A program made the position numbers and the translations under genes. From NCBI GenBank assembly GCA_963716525.1, contig OY970315.1:3720001-3784000 (forward strand): DNA of 64,000 nucleotides, read 5' to 3'. Source of the stretch: JBBREP01 sp963716525 (lineage in GTDB: Bacteria; Actinomycetota; Acidimicrobiia; IMCC26256; PALSA-610). This document shows positions 9,756 through 18,110 of this stretch, one piece after another. Every line of letters begins with the position of its first letter. Position 1 is the first letter of the stretch. A model generated the notes under the pieces. The model did not search any database, was not told the origin of the DNA, and saw nothing but the letters and a program-made list of their open reading frames with translations.

Positions 9756-10525
9756 ACGGCGGCGCGCCCGACCGCTGGGGCCTGCTTTCAGGGCGAGCAC
9801 AGCTCCACGCCACCGTTCGCGCCGGCCAAACCGTCTCGGTCGCCGTCGAGCGTCGGACACAAGGTGGCGTTGTAGTTGCCAAACCGGTTCGTTTGGCCGC
9901 ACCCCGAGGCTGGGCGCACAGCGATGTGCGCAAGGTCAGCATCGTGCTGCCGACGGATGACAGCGGATCGATGTACGCGCCGTGGGGCGACCCGACCGGA
10001 GTTCGGCGCGCCGCTGCACTCAGTGTCGTCGATCTGATGCGGCGCGGAGGCGGCGGCCGCGTCGGTGTGGTGCATTGGGGTTCGATCGCACCGGCCGAGT
10101 TGTCGTTCGCGCTGACCCCGGTCCGCAATCGTCGCGTAATCGATCGGGCGTTGCAGATTCCGTCGGTGTCGTTGGGTGGCAACAACTTCCCGGCTGCACT
10201 TGCACGCTCCCACGAACTCTTGACGGCGGCGCCACACAGCTCGATCCAGCTCGTGGTCGCGATCACCGACGGCGTTGAAGACGTCGGCACCGACACGGCC
10301 GCGCAGATCGCGTTGCTGCCGGCCGGGTGCGTGCATGTCGTGCTCGTCGATCACAGCGGCGGTTGCGGGCCTGACCTCGAATCTGCCTGGCGCGCTTTGG
10401 ACCTTGGGTCATTCACGCGCCTCGACGTCTTGCACACCCAACGCATGGCGTGGCAGATCGCCGACATCGTCGCGCACGCGGCCGGAACGGCCATGCCGCC
10501 ACTCCCCCACAGAGCACGTCCTTGA
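9752..10525 (+). CDS. VWA-domain protein with complete MIDAS motif
   Basis: This 257-residue protein contains a von Willebrand A fold. VSIVLPTDDSGSM carries the metal-site motif DxSxS (D69, S71, S73), and VVAITDGVED supplies the later aspartate. Two hydrophobic strands, GRVGVVHWG and VHVVLVDH, fit the Rossmann-like core. No signal peptide is visible, so it is likely cytoplasmic. Its ATG overlaps the stop of the membrane protein (ATGA), and an OmpA-like lipoprotein follows 14 bp later. VWA proteins usually act as metal-dependent binding modules; the partner is not evident. Confidence 0.65.
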   Translation: MNGGAPDRWGLLSGRAQLHATVRAGQTVSVAVERRTQGGVVVAKPVRLAAPRGWAHSDVRKVSIVLPTDDSGSMYAPWGDPTGVRRAAALSVVDLMRRGGGGRVGVVHWGSIAPAELSFALTPVRNRRVIDRALQIPSVSLGGNNFPAALARSHELLTAAPHSSIQLVVAITDGVEDVGTDTAAQIALLPAGCVHVVLVDHSGGCGPDLESAWRALDLGSFTRLDVLHTQRMAWQIADIVAHAAGTAMPPLPHRARP

Positions 10526-10539
10526 GGAAGGAACTCACT

Positions 10540-11841
10540 ATGCACATCAACCGCAAGTCGTTCAGAGTGATCGGCGCTACAGCCGTCGTGACGCTCGCGT
10601 TGACGAGCCTCGCGGCGTGCGGCGATCCGCCGCAGCCAGCTGACACAACCCACTCGAGTTCGGACGGTGGAGTACCAGCATGCCTCGCGCCACCGCAGAG
10701 CCCGATTACGACGAAGCCCGTAATCGCCGTACTCGACGCGATCACACCAGCCGACCGGAACCCCGACATCACACGCGTGCGCAGCGCCGCCATCCGACGC
10801 GTCGTCGACGCCGGCACCCATATGGGCGCACGCCTGCTCGTTTCGGGGATCGGGTCCGACAACAGCGCCACGACCTTGACCGTGAACACACAACTCGACT
10901 CACCGGGACCGAACAGTCTCATGCGCAAGCAGGCGGACCGATGCAAGCACGACGGCATCGCGTCCACGACGACCGCGATGACCACGAGATCGCCGGCGGG
11001 CAGCCTCGACGTCTTCGCCGCGATCCACTCACTCGCAGCCCACGTCACCGGACTGACCAAGACACGCGTCGACGTGGTGATCCTGAGCAGCACCTTGAAC
11101 GCGACGCAACCGGTGAACCTGTCCAACCCGTCGGTGCTCGCGCAACCCGCCAAGCATCTCGTCGACGTGCTCGCACATGCCGGGGTGCTCGCGGACTGCC
11201 ACGGTTGGAACGTCTACATCGTCGGTGGCGGCCGCACGGCCCATGGCTCGCTATCCGATACGGCGAACAGTCGCCTCCAAGCATTCTGGTCGGCGTTCTT
11301 TCAACGCTGCGGTGGCCGCCTCGCCCTCTACGACAGCGACCTCGCCCAGTACCCCATCAGCGCAACCAAGACAGCCACGCCAGCACCGCTAGCGGCGAAG
11401 CCAGCGCTCACGAAGCCGTCCTCAACGAACGACGTGCTCGTCGCAACACACCGCCAGGTCGGCGCGGTCAAGCAAGTCGTGTTCACTCTCGCCGACGGCG
11501 TGCTGTTCGATAAAGGCAGCGCCACCCTCGCCGCGAACACGGCACCGACGCTCGACGCGCTACGACACCTGCTGCTGATCACCTACCCGCACGAGCCGGT
11601 GACGATCACCGGTTTCACCGACGACATCCCCGACGCGCGCCCCGGCGGCAACCAGGCATTGTCACAACAGCGCGCTGCGACAGTCGCCAGCTGGCTCATC
11701 ACCCACGGCATCGACATCGCGCGAGTCGCCCAGCACGGCGAAGGACCACAGCATCCCGTCGCAGACAACACAACCTCTGCCGGGCGCGCTGCCAACCGTC
11801 GGGTCGAGATCGCCGTCACGCTCGACGAGCGAACGCCGTGA
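10540..11841 (+). CDS. Lipoprotein with C-terminal OmpA-like domain
   Basis: This 433-residue exported protein starts at ATG 10540 behind GAGGAAGGA. The signal segment ends in the lipobox LAAC with the lipidated Cys at 27. The middle part has an alpha/beta character (VDVVILSS, WNVYIVGGG). From about residue 310, VVFTLADGVLFDKGSATL, TITGFTDD and AANRRVEIAV match the OmpA/MotB peptidoglycan-binding fold. It would sit on the outer face of the membrane and touch the cell wall. It overlaps the next small gene by GTGA. OmpA-like domains on actinobacterial lipoproteins are known but not common on mobile islands. Confidence 0.65.
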   Translation: MHINRKSFRVIGATAVVTLALTSLAACGDPPQPADTTHSSSDGGVPACLAPPQSPITTKPVIAVLDAITPADRNPDITRVRSAAIRRVVDAGTHMGARLLVSGIGSDNSATTLTVNTQLDSPGPNSLMRKQADRCKHDGIASTTTAMTTRSPAGSLDVFAAIHSLAAHVTGLTKTRVDVVILSSTLNATQPVNLSNPSVLAQPAKHLVDVLAHAGVLADCHGWNVYIVGGGRTAHGSLSDTANSRLQAFWSAFFQRCGGRLALYDSDLAQYPISATKTATPAPLAAKPALTKPSSTNDVLVATHRQVGAVKQVVFTLADGVLFDKGSATLAANTAPTLDALRHLLLITYPHEPVTITGFTDDIPDARPGGNQALSQQRAATVASWLITHGIDIARVAQHGEGPQHPVADNTTSAGRAANRRVEIAVTLDERTP

Positions 11842-12032
11842 ACGCGCCGGGGCCCGACTGGCAAGTACACGCCCGCCGGTTCGCGGCAACGGTGTTCTTC
11901 GTGACGATCGCGATCTACCTCGCCATCGGCGTGCTGCGATCGATCGTGCCGCAGTTCGCCATCGCCGCATTCGTCGTCGGCACCATCACAGCGATCGCGA
12001 TGATTGTTCGAACGCGACGAGCGCGCTGGTGA
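11838..12032 (+). CDS. Small two-TM membrane protein
   Basis: This 64-residue protein starts at GTG 11838, overlapping the lipoprotein stop by four bases. It has two hydrophobic helices (TVFFVTIAIYLAIGVL and FAIAAFVVGTITAIAMIV) and a basic C-terminus (RTRRARW). No family is recognised. It is the last convincing gene of the envelope operon. Confidence 0.5.
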   Translation: MNAPGPDWQVHARRFAATVFFVTIAIYLAIGVLRSIVPQFAIAAFVVGTITAIAMIVRTRRARW

Positions 12033-12093
12033 ACACCAACACCTCGGGCAGCACCGCGAAGGCTGAGGCGTCGAGCAGGCCGCACTGGCCGTT

Positions 12094-12170
12094 GTGGAAT
12101 CGACATCAAAACCTTGACCGATGCGCAAAAACATCGTACCGTAATACGGCTCCAATGCGTTTACGCATCG
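12094..12170 (+). promoter_or_regulatory. Candidate promoter/operator region of the transfer operon
   Basis: GTGGAATCGACA (12094-12105) and TGCGTTTACGCATCG (12156-12170) both recur upstream of xre at 17650 and 17671. Between them lies TTGACC (12114-12119), 17 bp and TACCGT (12137-12142), a plausible -35/-10 pair. The perfect palindrome CCGTAATACGG (12139-12149) overlaps the -10. This fits an operator read by the island's Xre protein. The arrangement is an inference from repeats and spacing. Confidence 0.45.
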
Positions 12171-12326
12171 CTCGGCTGGTGTGCACCGGCCTGAGGTGGT
12201 GGATCGAGCCCGGCATACCCGCCGTTCGCGGCGTGGCCGACGCGCCCATTGATGGTTTGCGTCGCCCCGCACGTCTGTGTGCAGGTCGTCGGTTCATCAA
12301 TCACCCTCACGAAAGGAGGTGCACTC

Positions 12327-12551
12327 ATGAGTAGAACGTTTCATCGCGGTGAACGCCGCATCCGGATCCGGGGCATCGCGAAGGACCCGCCCGATCTACG
12401 CCGCGTTGCTCGAGCACTCATCGCGCTCGCGCAAGCGCAGGCCGAAGCCGACGCACAACAGACCACGAACAGCAACACCGCTCCGGCGCCAGAGTCCAAT
12501 GCTCCTGCCGCCGAGCGACGGCGTTCGCGTCGACGGGGAGACACCGCGTGA
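12327..12551 (+). CDS. Small Arg-rich hypothetical protein heading the transfer operon
   Basis: This 74-residue protein begins at ATG 12327 behind a near-perfect ribosome binding site, GAAAGGAGGTG (12311-12321). The N-terminus is basic (MSRTFHRGERRIRIRG) and the C-terminus is low-complexity with Arg clusters (ERRRSRRRGDTA). Its stop overlaps the GTG of the conjugation ATPase gene. No family is recognised; a nucleic-acid-binding accessory role is possible from its charge only. Confidence 0.5.
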   Translation: MSRTFHRGERRIRIRGIAKDPPDLRRVARALIALAQAQAEADAQQTTNSNTAPAPESNAPAAERRRSRRRGDTA

Positions 12552-14718
12552 AGCGCGTCTCCTTGTCGTGGCACGAGCTGCGTTGGCCGCGTGATGTCGA
12601 CGCTGAACAGGTGCTCGCGGCCATGCGGCTGTTGGCGACGGCGTCGGGCAGCCCGCTCGTGCTCGAAGCGGTCGGATCGAGCGGCGGTGTCATTCACCGA
12701 GTCGCTGTGCCTGACGGGCACGCCGCACACGTCGCTGATCAACTTCGCGCGACGTTCCCGGGCCTGACTGTCACGACGATGTCGTCACGCCCGGTACCGG
12801 TCGTCGACCGCGCGATCGACATCAGGATCACGACCAAGCGCCGTCCGTTGCGCGCGGACCAGATCGCAACGGTGAGCCACGCGCGGTCCTGACCGCGCTG
12901 ACGAGCCTCGGGCCCGGCGAGACACTCACGTTGCTGTGGCTGCTGGGCGCGCCGCTTCGGCCGACTGCCGTACCGAACCATGTCGAGCACGTTGACGGCG
13001 ACTCGCTCGTCAAACACGTCGCGCTCCAGCGCGATCGGCAAGCAGGTCCCGGTCGACGCTGAGGTCCGCAACGCGCTGCGATCGAAGCAGAGCGAAGCCG
13101 GTTGGAAGGCCGCCGGGAGAATCGGCGTTGGCGCCAAGACACCGGCGCGTCAACGTCAGTTGATCCGACAGGTCCTCGCCGCACTGCGATCGACCGAGGC
13201 GCCCGGCGTCGCGTTCTGGGTCCGTTCCCGCAAGCCGACCGCTGTCGCCGAGGCGCAGATCCCGTGGCGGTTCCCGTTGCGACTCAACGCCGCCGAACTC
13301 GCTGGCCTCGCCGCATGGCCGACCGAAAGCGGTACCGAGCTCCCGGTCACGAGGCAGCGAAGCCGACTTCTGCCACCTGCGAAAGCAATTCCTACGAACG
13401 GGCGCGTGATCGGCACGTCAACGTATCCGGGGCGGGAACGACCACTGGCGATTTCGGCGAGCGACTCTTTGCGCCACACGTGGTGTGTCGGTCCGAGCGG
13501 GGTCGGGAAATCGACACTGCTCGCTCGCATGATCGCTGACGACATGGCTGCCGGTCGTGCCGTCATCGTGATCGAACCAAAGTCCGACCTGATCCGCGAC
13601 TGCCTCGCCCACGTACCCGCCGACCGGATCGATGACGTCGTGGTCATGGACCCCAACGACGTTGTTGGTGCTGTCGGGCTCAACCCCCTCGCAGGCGACA
13701 GACGCAACCCCGAACTGGTCGCCGATCAGCTCCTCGCAGTGTTCAAGGGCCTCTACGGGGCGAGTTTCGGGAACCGAACAACCGACATCGCCGCCGCGGG
13801 ACTCCACACGCTCGCACGCGTGCCGAACATGAGCCTCGTCGCGCTGCCCCTGTTGCTGTCCGACCCGGCATTCCGAAGGCGTTGCCTCGCACACGTCGAT
13901 GACCCGATCGCGCTCGAGCCGTTCTGGGCCGCGTTCGAGAACTGGTCAGAACCGGCCCGCAACGAAGCCGTCGCGCCGCTGTTGAACAAGATCAGGCCGT
14001 TCTTACTCCGCCCTCAACTGCGAACGATGCTCGGCCAAGCGTCACCGCGTTTCGCGATCCGCGACGTGTTCACCAAGCGGCGGATCTTGCTCGTCGACTG
14101 TTCCAAAGGAACGCTCGGCTCCGAAGTCTCAGCGCTACTTGCCGCGCTCGTCCTCGCATCAGTGTGGACCGAAACACTGCGGCGTTCCGCGATCCCCGCC
14201 GAACGTCGCCACCCCGTGAGCGTCTACCTGGATGAGTTCCAGGAATACCTACGCCTGCCGACCGATCTGGGCGACGCGCTCGCGCAGGCCCGCGGACTCG
14301 GCGTCGGGTTCACGCTCGCCAACCAGTTCGCGCATCAGCTCGACCCGGCGATGCGCAGCGCGGTCCTCGCCAACTGTCAGAACAAGATCTGTTTCCGACT
14401 CGCCAACGAGGACGCCAGAATCATCGCCGCGAAAGGCAGCGGATTGGAGCCCGAAGACTTCGCCGGCCTCGAAGCGTTCGAGTTCTACGCACAACTCGTC
14501 GCCGACCACACGATCCAACCATGGTGCAGCGCCAAGTCGTTGCCGCCCGACCCGCCGATCAGCGACCCCGACAACATCCGCGCCGCGTTCGCGCGGGCGC
14601 TACGCGCGGTCGACGCGACGACGTCGAACACGACATCCGCACGCTCGTCTCCGGCCAGCGAGATCGACGCGCCGACGACCTCGGACCTCGCCGCCGACAG
14701 GCCGGAGGCAGCTCATGA
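12548..14718 (+). pseudogene. VirD4/TraG-like conjugation ATPase, interrupted by three frame shifts
   Basis: Joined across frames, the gene would give a DNA-transfer ATPase of about 720 residues. The first frame (12548-12892) holds the family's N-terminal region. A second frame continues as ALTSLGPGETLTLLWLLG (about 12890-13045), and a third from about 13050 holds the motor core. The core has Walker A GPSGVGKST and Walker B VSVYLDEFQEYL, then LANQFAHQLDP. Near 14,610 the frame shifts again to DDVEHDIRTLVSGQRDRR and stops at 14718, where an ATGA overlap with the next gene supports that end. In the family it couples DNA to a membrane channel. Each segment is well conserved, so the shifts may be base-call errors rather than decay. 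Confidence 0.6.
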
Positions 14719-15077
14719 GTGCCGTGACCGTGTGTCCGATCGGCCGACCGGTCGGGTCGACCACCAACACCTTGAACGCCTACGTGCACAGGCGGGACGC
14801 GCCACTTCGGGCGCGGACTGTCTCCCCTTCTTCGACTTCATTCCGCATGCTCGCGGCCGCCGGCCCCCTGACCCCAGTGGGGTGCAGCGCCAAGCCCAGG
14901 GGCAAAAGGGTTCGCCTTTCCGCAACGGACCGAATTTCAACCGGAGTTGGACGGGTGAGAGGAGGGGTGTCATGTCACCATCTCCGTCCGGCCGCGTCGA
15001 CCGCGTCCGCACATCGCTCACCTCTCACACCCTGCTTCGGGGTGCGGACTGATGACAGCGAAAGGGACCGGTCGTGA
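14715..15077 (+). CDS. Small hypothetical protein between the ATPase and relaxation genes
   Basis: This 120-residue frame starts at ATG 14715, overlapping the corrected ATPase stop (ATGA), and ends in GTGA overlapping the next start at 15074. These two couplings are the main evidence that it is a gene. The sequence (MSAVTVCPIGRPVGSTTN...) is Ser/Arg-rich and matches no family I know. If it is not coding, the stretch is a 355-bp spacer. Confidence 0.35.
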   Translation: MSAVTVCPIGRPVGSTTNTLNAYVHRRDAPLRARTVSPSSTSFRMLAAAGPLTPVGCSAKPRGKRVRLSATDRISTGVGRVRGGVSCHHLRPAASTASAHRSPLTPCFGVRTDDSERDRS

Positions 15078-15874
15078 GCGCCCGTGCCCGAAGGGCGAGG
15101 GGACTCGACGTCATCCGCGACGGCTTGTCCGGCCGCGACCTTTCGATTGTGGGGCAGGTCAGCGACCTTCGCCTCATGACCGCACGCCAGATCCAAGCGA
15201 TTCACTTCCCGCTCGCCGAGCACGACAACGCAACCGCCGCGGCACGTGCATGTCGGCGCAGCCTCGAACGCCTCCATCGAGAACAGATCCTCGTACGCCT
15301 CGACCGCAGGATCGGCGGGGCACGGGCCGGTTCTGCGTCGTTCATCTATGCGCTCGGCCCGGCCGGGCATCGCATCCTCGCCCTCACCAGCCCCCGACCA
15401 AGGTTTCGTGAACCGTCGGCGACGTTCGCGCACCACACCCTCGCCACCGCGCAGTTCGTCGTCGACATCACCCTCGCCGCACGCGCCGGGCTCGCCGAAC
15501 TGTTGGTCTGTCAGCCCGAACCTCGATGCTGGCGGCGCTTCAGTCTTGCAGCGCAATCGACGCTGCTGCGTCCCGACCTGTTCGTCTCGCTCGGTGTCGG
15601 CGACTTCGAGCACCGCTGGTTCTGCGAAGTTGATCGGGGCACCGAACATCTCCCCGCACTCATCCGCAAATGCCGCGTCTACGAGCACTACTACGCGACA
15701 GGCAAGGAACAAGCCGCGCACGGCGTGTTCGGCCGGGTCTGTTGGATCGTCCCGACCGCAACCCGCGCCGAGAAGTTGCGCGCCGCGATCGATCGTGATC
15801 GCCGGCTGACCAACGACCTCTTCACGGTCACGACCACAGACCGCGCCATCACGGTGCTGCGAGGCAAACCATGA
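15074..15874 (+). CDS. Replication-relaxation family protein
   Basis: This 266-residue protein starts at GTG 15074. The N-terminal 90 residues form a winged-helix-like region (LRLMTARQIQAIHFP, ACRRSLERLHREQILVRL). The rest has the family's alpha/beta part: FAHHTLATAQFVVDI, LRPDLFVSLG, WFCEVDRGTEHLPALIRKCRVYEHYY. Such proteins are typical of actinobacterial integrative elements and plasmids and are thought to act in DNA processing or replication control. It overlaps the methyltransferase start by ATGA. Confidence 0.75.
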   Translation: MSARARRARGLDVIRDGLSGRDLSIVGQVSDLRLMTARQIQAIHFPLAEHDNATAAARACRRSLERLHREQILVRLDRRIGGARAGSASFIYALGPAGHRILALTSPRPRFREPSATFAHHTLATAQFVVDITLAARAGLAELLVCQPEPRCWRRFSLAAQSTLLRPDLFVSLGVGDFEHRWFCEVDRGTEHLPALIRKCRVYEHYYATGKEQAAHGVFGRVCWIVPTATRAEKLRAAIDRDRRLTNDLFTVTTTDRAITVLRGKP

Positions 15875-17055
15875 CCCGCCGCACACTGGCGCACAACACG
15901 ATCCTCGTCGGCGACGTCCGCGAACGCCTCAACGATCTCCCCGCAGATTCGATCGACACGATCATCACGAGCCCGCCCTACATGCAACTTCGCGACTACG
16001 GCGTCAAGGATCAGATCGGCCTCGAGGAGCACGTCGACCAATGGGTCAACGAGCTGCGCATCGTCGCCGCCGGCCTCGCGCGCGTGCTCAAACCGGGTGG
16101 CGCGTTCTGGTTGAACTTGGGCGACAGCTACAGCCGGCACGACCGCACCGGCGCGCCACCCAAGAGCCTGCTCCTCGCACCCGAACGCGTCGCGCTCGCG
16201 CTCATCGCCGACGGGTGGATCCTGCGCTCGAAAGTGATCTGGGCGAAAACGAACTCGATGCCCGCAAGCGTCGCCGACCGGCTCGCATGCACCTGGGAAG
16301 TCGTCTACCTGTTCGTGCGCTCACCCCGCTACCACTTCGACCTCGACGCCATCCGCGTCCCGCACCGCTCGCCCACCAACATGACACCTGCACGGACGCG
16401 TCCACCCGGCTACCCACCGACCAAAGCGGGACCACCGTCGTGGGCCGGTCCACTCGCCGGCAACAACTCCGGCCTCGCCCGACTCAAAGCCGCAGGCATC
16501 CCCGGCCATCCCGCCGGCAAGAACCCCGGTGACGTCTGGACCATGGCAACCTCAACATTCCGCGGCGGACACTTCGCGACCTTCCCGCCCCAACTCGTTG
16601 CACGACCACTTCTCGCCACGTGCCCAGAACGCGTCTGCAGCCGCTGCGCACGACCGTGGACCCGTCCACGCCAACGATCCGCTCGCCGAGGTCCGCTAGC
16701 CCCGGCTTGTGCGTGTCGCACGTCGAGTAGGCGGGGCGTGGTGTTGGACCCGTTCTTCGGCGCCGGCACCGTAGGACTCGTCGCCGAACAACACGACCGC
16801 GACTGGATCGGCATCGAACTGAACCCAGCCTTCGCCAACCTCGCCGAACAACGCATCGCCCACGCCCGCACGACAGCGACACGTACCGCCGTACACACAT
16901 CACCGACGCGCCCGCGACGAACACGAACCGCCGAACACGCGGACGACACAGCACTACGAGCTCGGGCAGCGAGCCACACGTGCCCATCACATCAATCCCA
17001 CCGAAAGGAGGTGACCCATGCACCCAGAACAAGAACCACCAACAAACGCGACTGA
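15871..17055 (+). CDS. DNA methyltransferase (N4-cytosine/N6-adenine class), orphan
   Basis: The protein has up to 394 residues. The catalytic motif TSPPY is at about residues 33-37 (IITSPPYMQLRDYG). The cofactor motif DPFFGAGT lies in the C-terminal half, followed by DWIGIELNPAF, so the order is that of the beta class. A cysteine pair set, CPERVCSRCARPW and CACR, suggests a zinc ribbon between them. No restriction endonuclease gene adjoins it, so it is best read as an orphan enzyme protecting the island or tuning its replication. The last 38 bp overlap ardA, and the final 25 residues look unlike the family. Confidence 0.8.
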   Translation: MTRRTLAHNTILVGDVRERLNDLPADSIDTIITSPPYMQLRDYGVKDQIGLEEHVDQWVNELRIVAAGLARVLKPGGAFWLNLGDSYSRHDRTGAPPKSLLLAPERVALALIADGWILRSKVIWAKTNSMPASVADRLACTWEVVYLFVRSPRYHFDLDAIRVPHRSPTNMTPARTRPPGYPPTKAGPPSWAGPLAGNNSGLARLKAAGIPGHPAGKNPGDVWTMATSTFRGGHFATFPPQLVARPLLATCPERVCSRCARPWTRPRQRSARRGPLAPACACRTSSRRGVVLDPFFGAGTVGLVAEQHDRDWIGIELNPAFANLAEQRIAHARTTATRTAVHTSPTRPRRTRTAEHADDTALRARAASHTCPSHQSHRKEVTHAPRTRTTNKRD

Positions 17056-17632
17056 ACACAGCCCAGCCGAACACAGCGCTGGTGAAGAACGCGAACCACA
17101 ACTGCAGCCACGCATATACGTAGCGTCGCTCAGCGACTACAACGCCGGCCGACTCCACGGCACCTGGCTCGACGCAACCGACGACGTCGAAACACTCACC
17201 ACCGGCGTCAACGACATGCTCGCCCGCTCGCCCGAACCCGGAGCCGAAGAATGGGCAATACACGACTACGAAGGCTTCGGACCCCTACACCTCTCCGAAT
17301 ACGAGAACCTCGACACGATCGCACGCATCGCCGACGGCATCGCCACCCACGGACCTGCCTTCGCGCACTGGGCCGCCATCACCGGAACCGCAACAGAAGA
17401 CCTCGACGACTTCGACGACGCCTACCTCGGCCACGCCGAGTCCATCAAGGCCTACGCCGAAGAACTCATCGACGACCTCGGCTACACCGACCTCATCGAA
17501 CGCGCGATACCCGACCACCTCCAGTCATACGTCAAGTTCGACGTCGAAGCCTTCGCCCACGACCTCGAACTGTCCGGCGACGTCACCACCAGCGAAGGAG
17601 ACGGCGGTGTCTACGTCTTCGCCCGCACCTGA
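17018..17632 (+). CDS. ardA: ArdA-type antirestriction protein
   Basis: This 204-residue acidic protein starts at ATG 17018 behind AAAGGAGGTG. After a 32-residue leader, PRIYVASLSDYNAGRLHGTW is the ArdA N-terminal signature, followed by EEWAIHDYEGFGPL and EYENLDTIARIADGI. Asp and Glu dominate, as in these DNA mimics. The family binds type I restriction enzymes in place of DNA during entry into a new host. It fits with the methyltransferase upstream and the recombinase downstream. Confidence 0.85.
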   Translation: MHPEQEPPTNATEHSPAEHSAGEEREPQLQPRIYVASLSDYNAGRLHGTWLDATDDVETLTTGVNDMLARSPEPGAEEWAIHDYEGFGPLHLSEYENLDTIARIADGIATHGPAFAHWAAITGTATEDLDDFDDAYLGHAESIKAYAEELIDDLGYTDLIERAIPDHLQSYVKFDVEAFAHDLELSGDVTTSEGDGGVYVFART

Positions 17633-17649
17633 CCCCACGACACGGCGTC

Positions 17650-17715
17650 GTGGAATCGACAACGATGTACTGCGTTTACGCATCGGTCGTGGTAAAATGA
17701 GTCTGTTAGGAGGGG
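17650..17715 (+). promoter_or_regulatory. Promoter, candidate operator and strong ribosome binding site of xre
   Basis: GTGGAATCGACA (17650-17661) and TGCGTTTACGCATCG (17671-17685) repeat the pair found at 12094-12170. A good -10 box, TAAAAT, is at 17693-17698, with no clear -35. The ribosome binding site AGGAGGGG (17708-17715) decides the GTG start at 17721. An operator touching the -10 fits autoregulation. Confidence 0.55.
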
Positions 17716-17720
17716 TATTC

Positions 17721-18110
17721 GTGGACAAAGAACAAGGAGCGCGGCTCGGGGCGCTGCTGCGCGATCGGCGCATCGCCGCAGGACTTTCCACCTATCAACT
17801 CGGCGAGCGGGTGCACTGCAAGAACTCGACCATCGTCCGAATCGAACAGGGAGCCTTCGCCGCGCCGAGCCCCGACAAGCTGGCCCGCATCGCGGAAGCA
17901 CTCGGGATGACGCTCGCCGACATCTACACACACGCCGGCTACGCGATCCCCGATGAGCTCCCGGGATTCCACGCGTACCTCCCCGCCCGCTACCGCGTAC
18001 CTACCCGCACACGCGATCCGCGCAACTCACCGCAGCTGTTCGACCAACTCGTCGCCGAGCACACACCGGTCACCGAACACGTCGCCGTTCCCGAAGGCGG
18101 TCGAGTATGA
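17721..18110 (+). CDS. Xre-family transcriptional regulator of the island
   Basis: The protein has 129 residues and starts at GTG 17721 (MDKEQGARLGALLRDRR). Residues 6-65 form an XRE helix-turn-helix: LSTYQLGERVHCKNSTIVRIEQ and LARIAEALGMTLADIY. The C-terminus is Pro-rich and without a known domain. It lies between ardA and the recombinase and overlaps the recombinase by ATGA. By position it probably controls the mobility genes; the motif shared with 12094-12170 gives a possible target. Confidence 0.75.
   Translation: MDKEQGARLGALLRDRRIAAGLSTYQLGERVHCKNSTIVRIEQGAFAAPSPDKLARIAEALGMTLADIYTHAGYAIPDELPGFHAYLPARYRVPTRTRDPRNSPQLFDQLVAEHTPVTEHVAVPEGGRV

Noticed and set aside
12029..12334. 101-codon frame starting in a GTGA overlap after the two-TM gene
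   Set aside because: It spans the promoter, palindrome and repeated operator motif and overlaps the strong ribosome binding site and start of the 12327 gene; its sequence is not protein-like.
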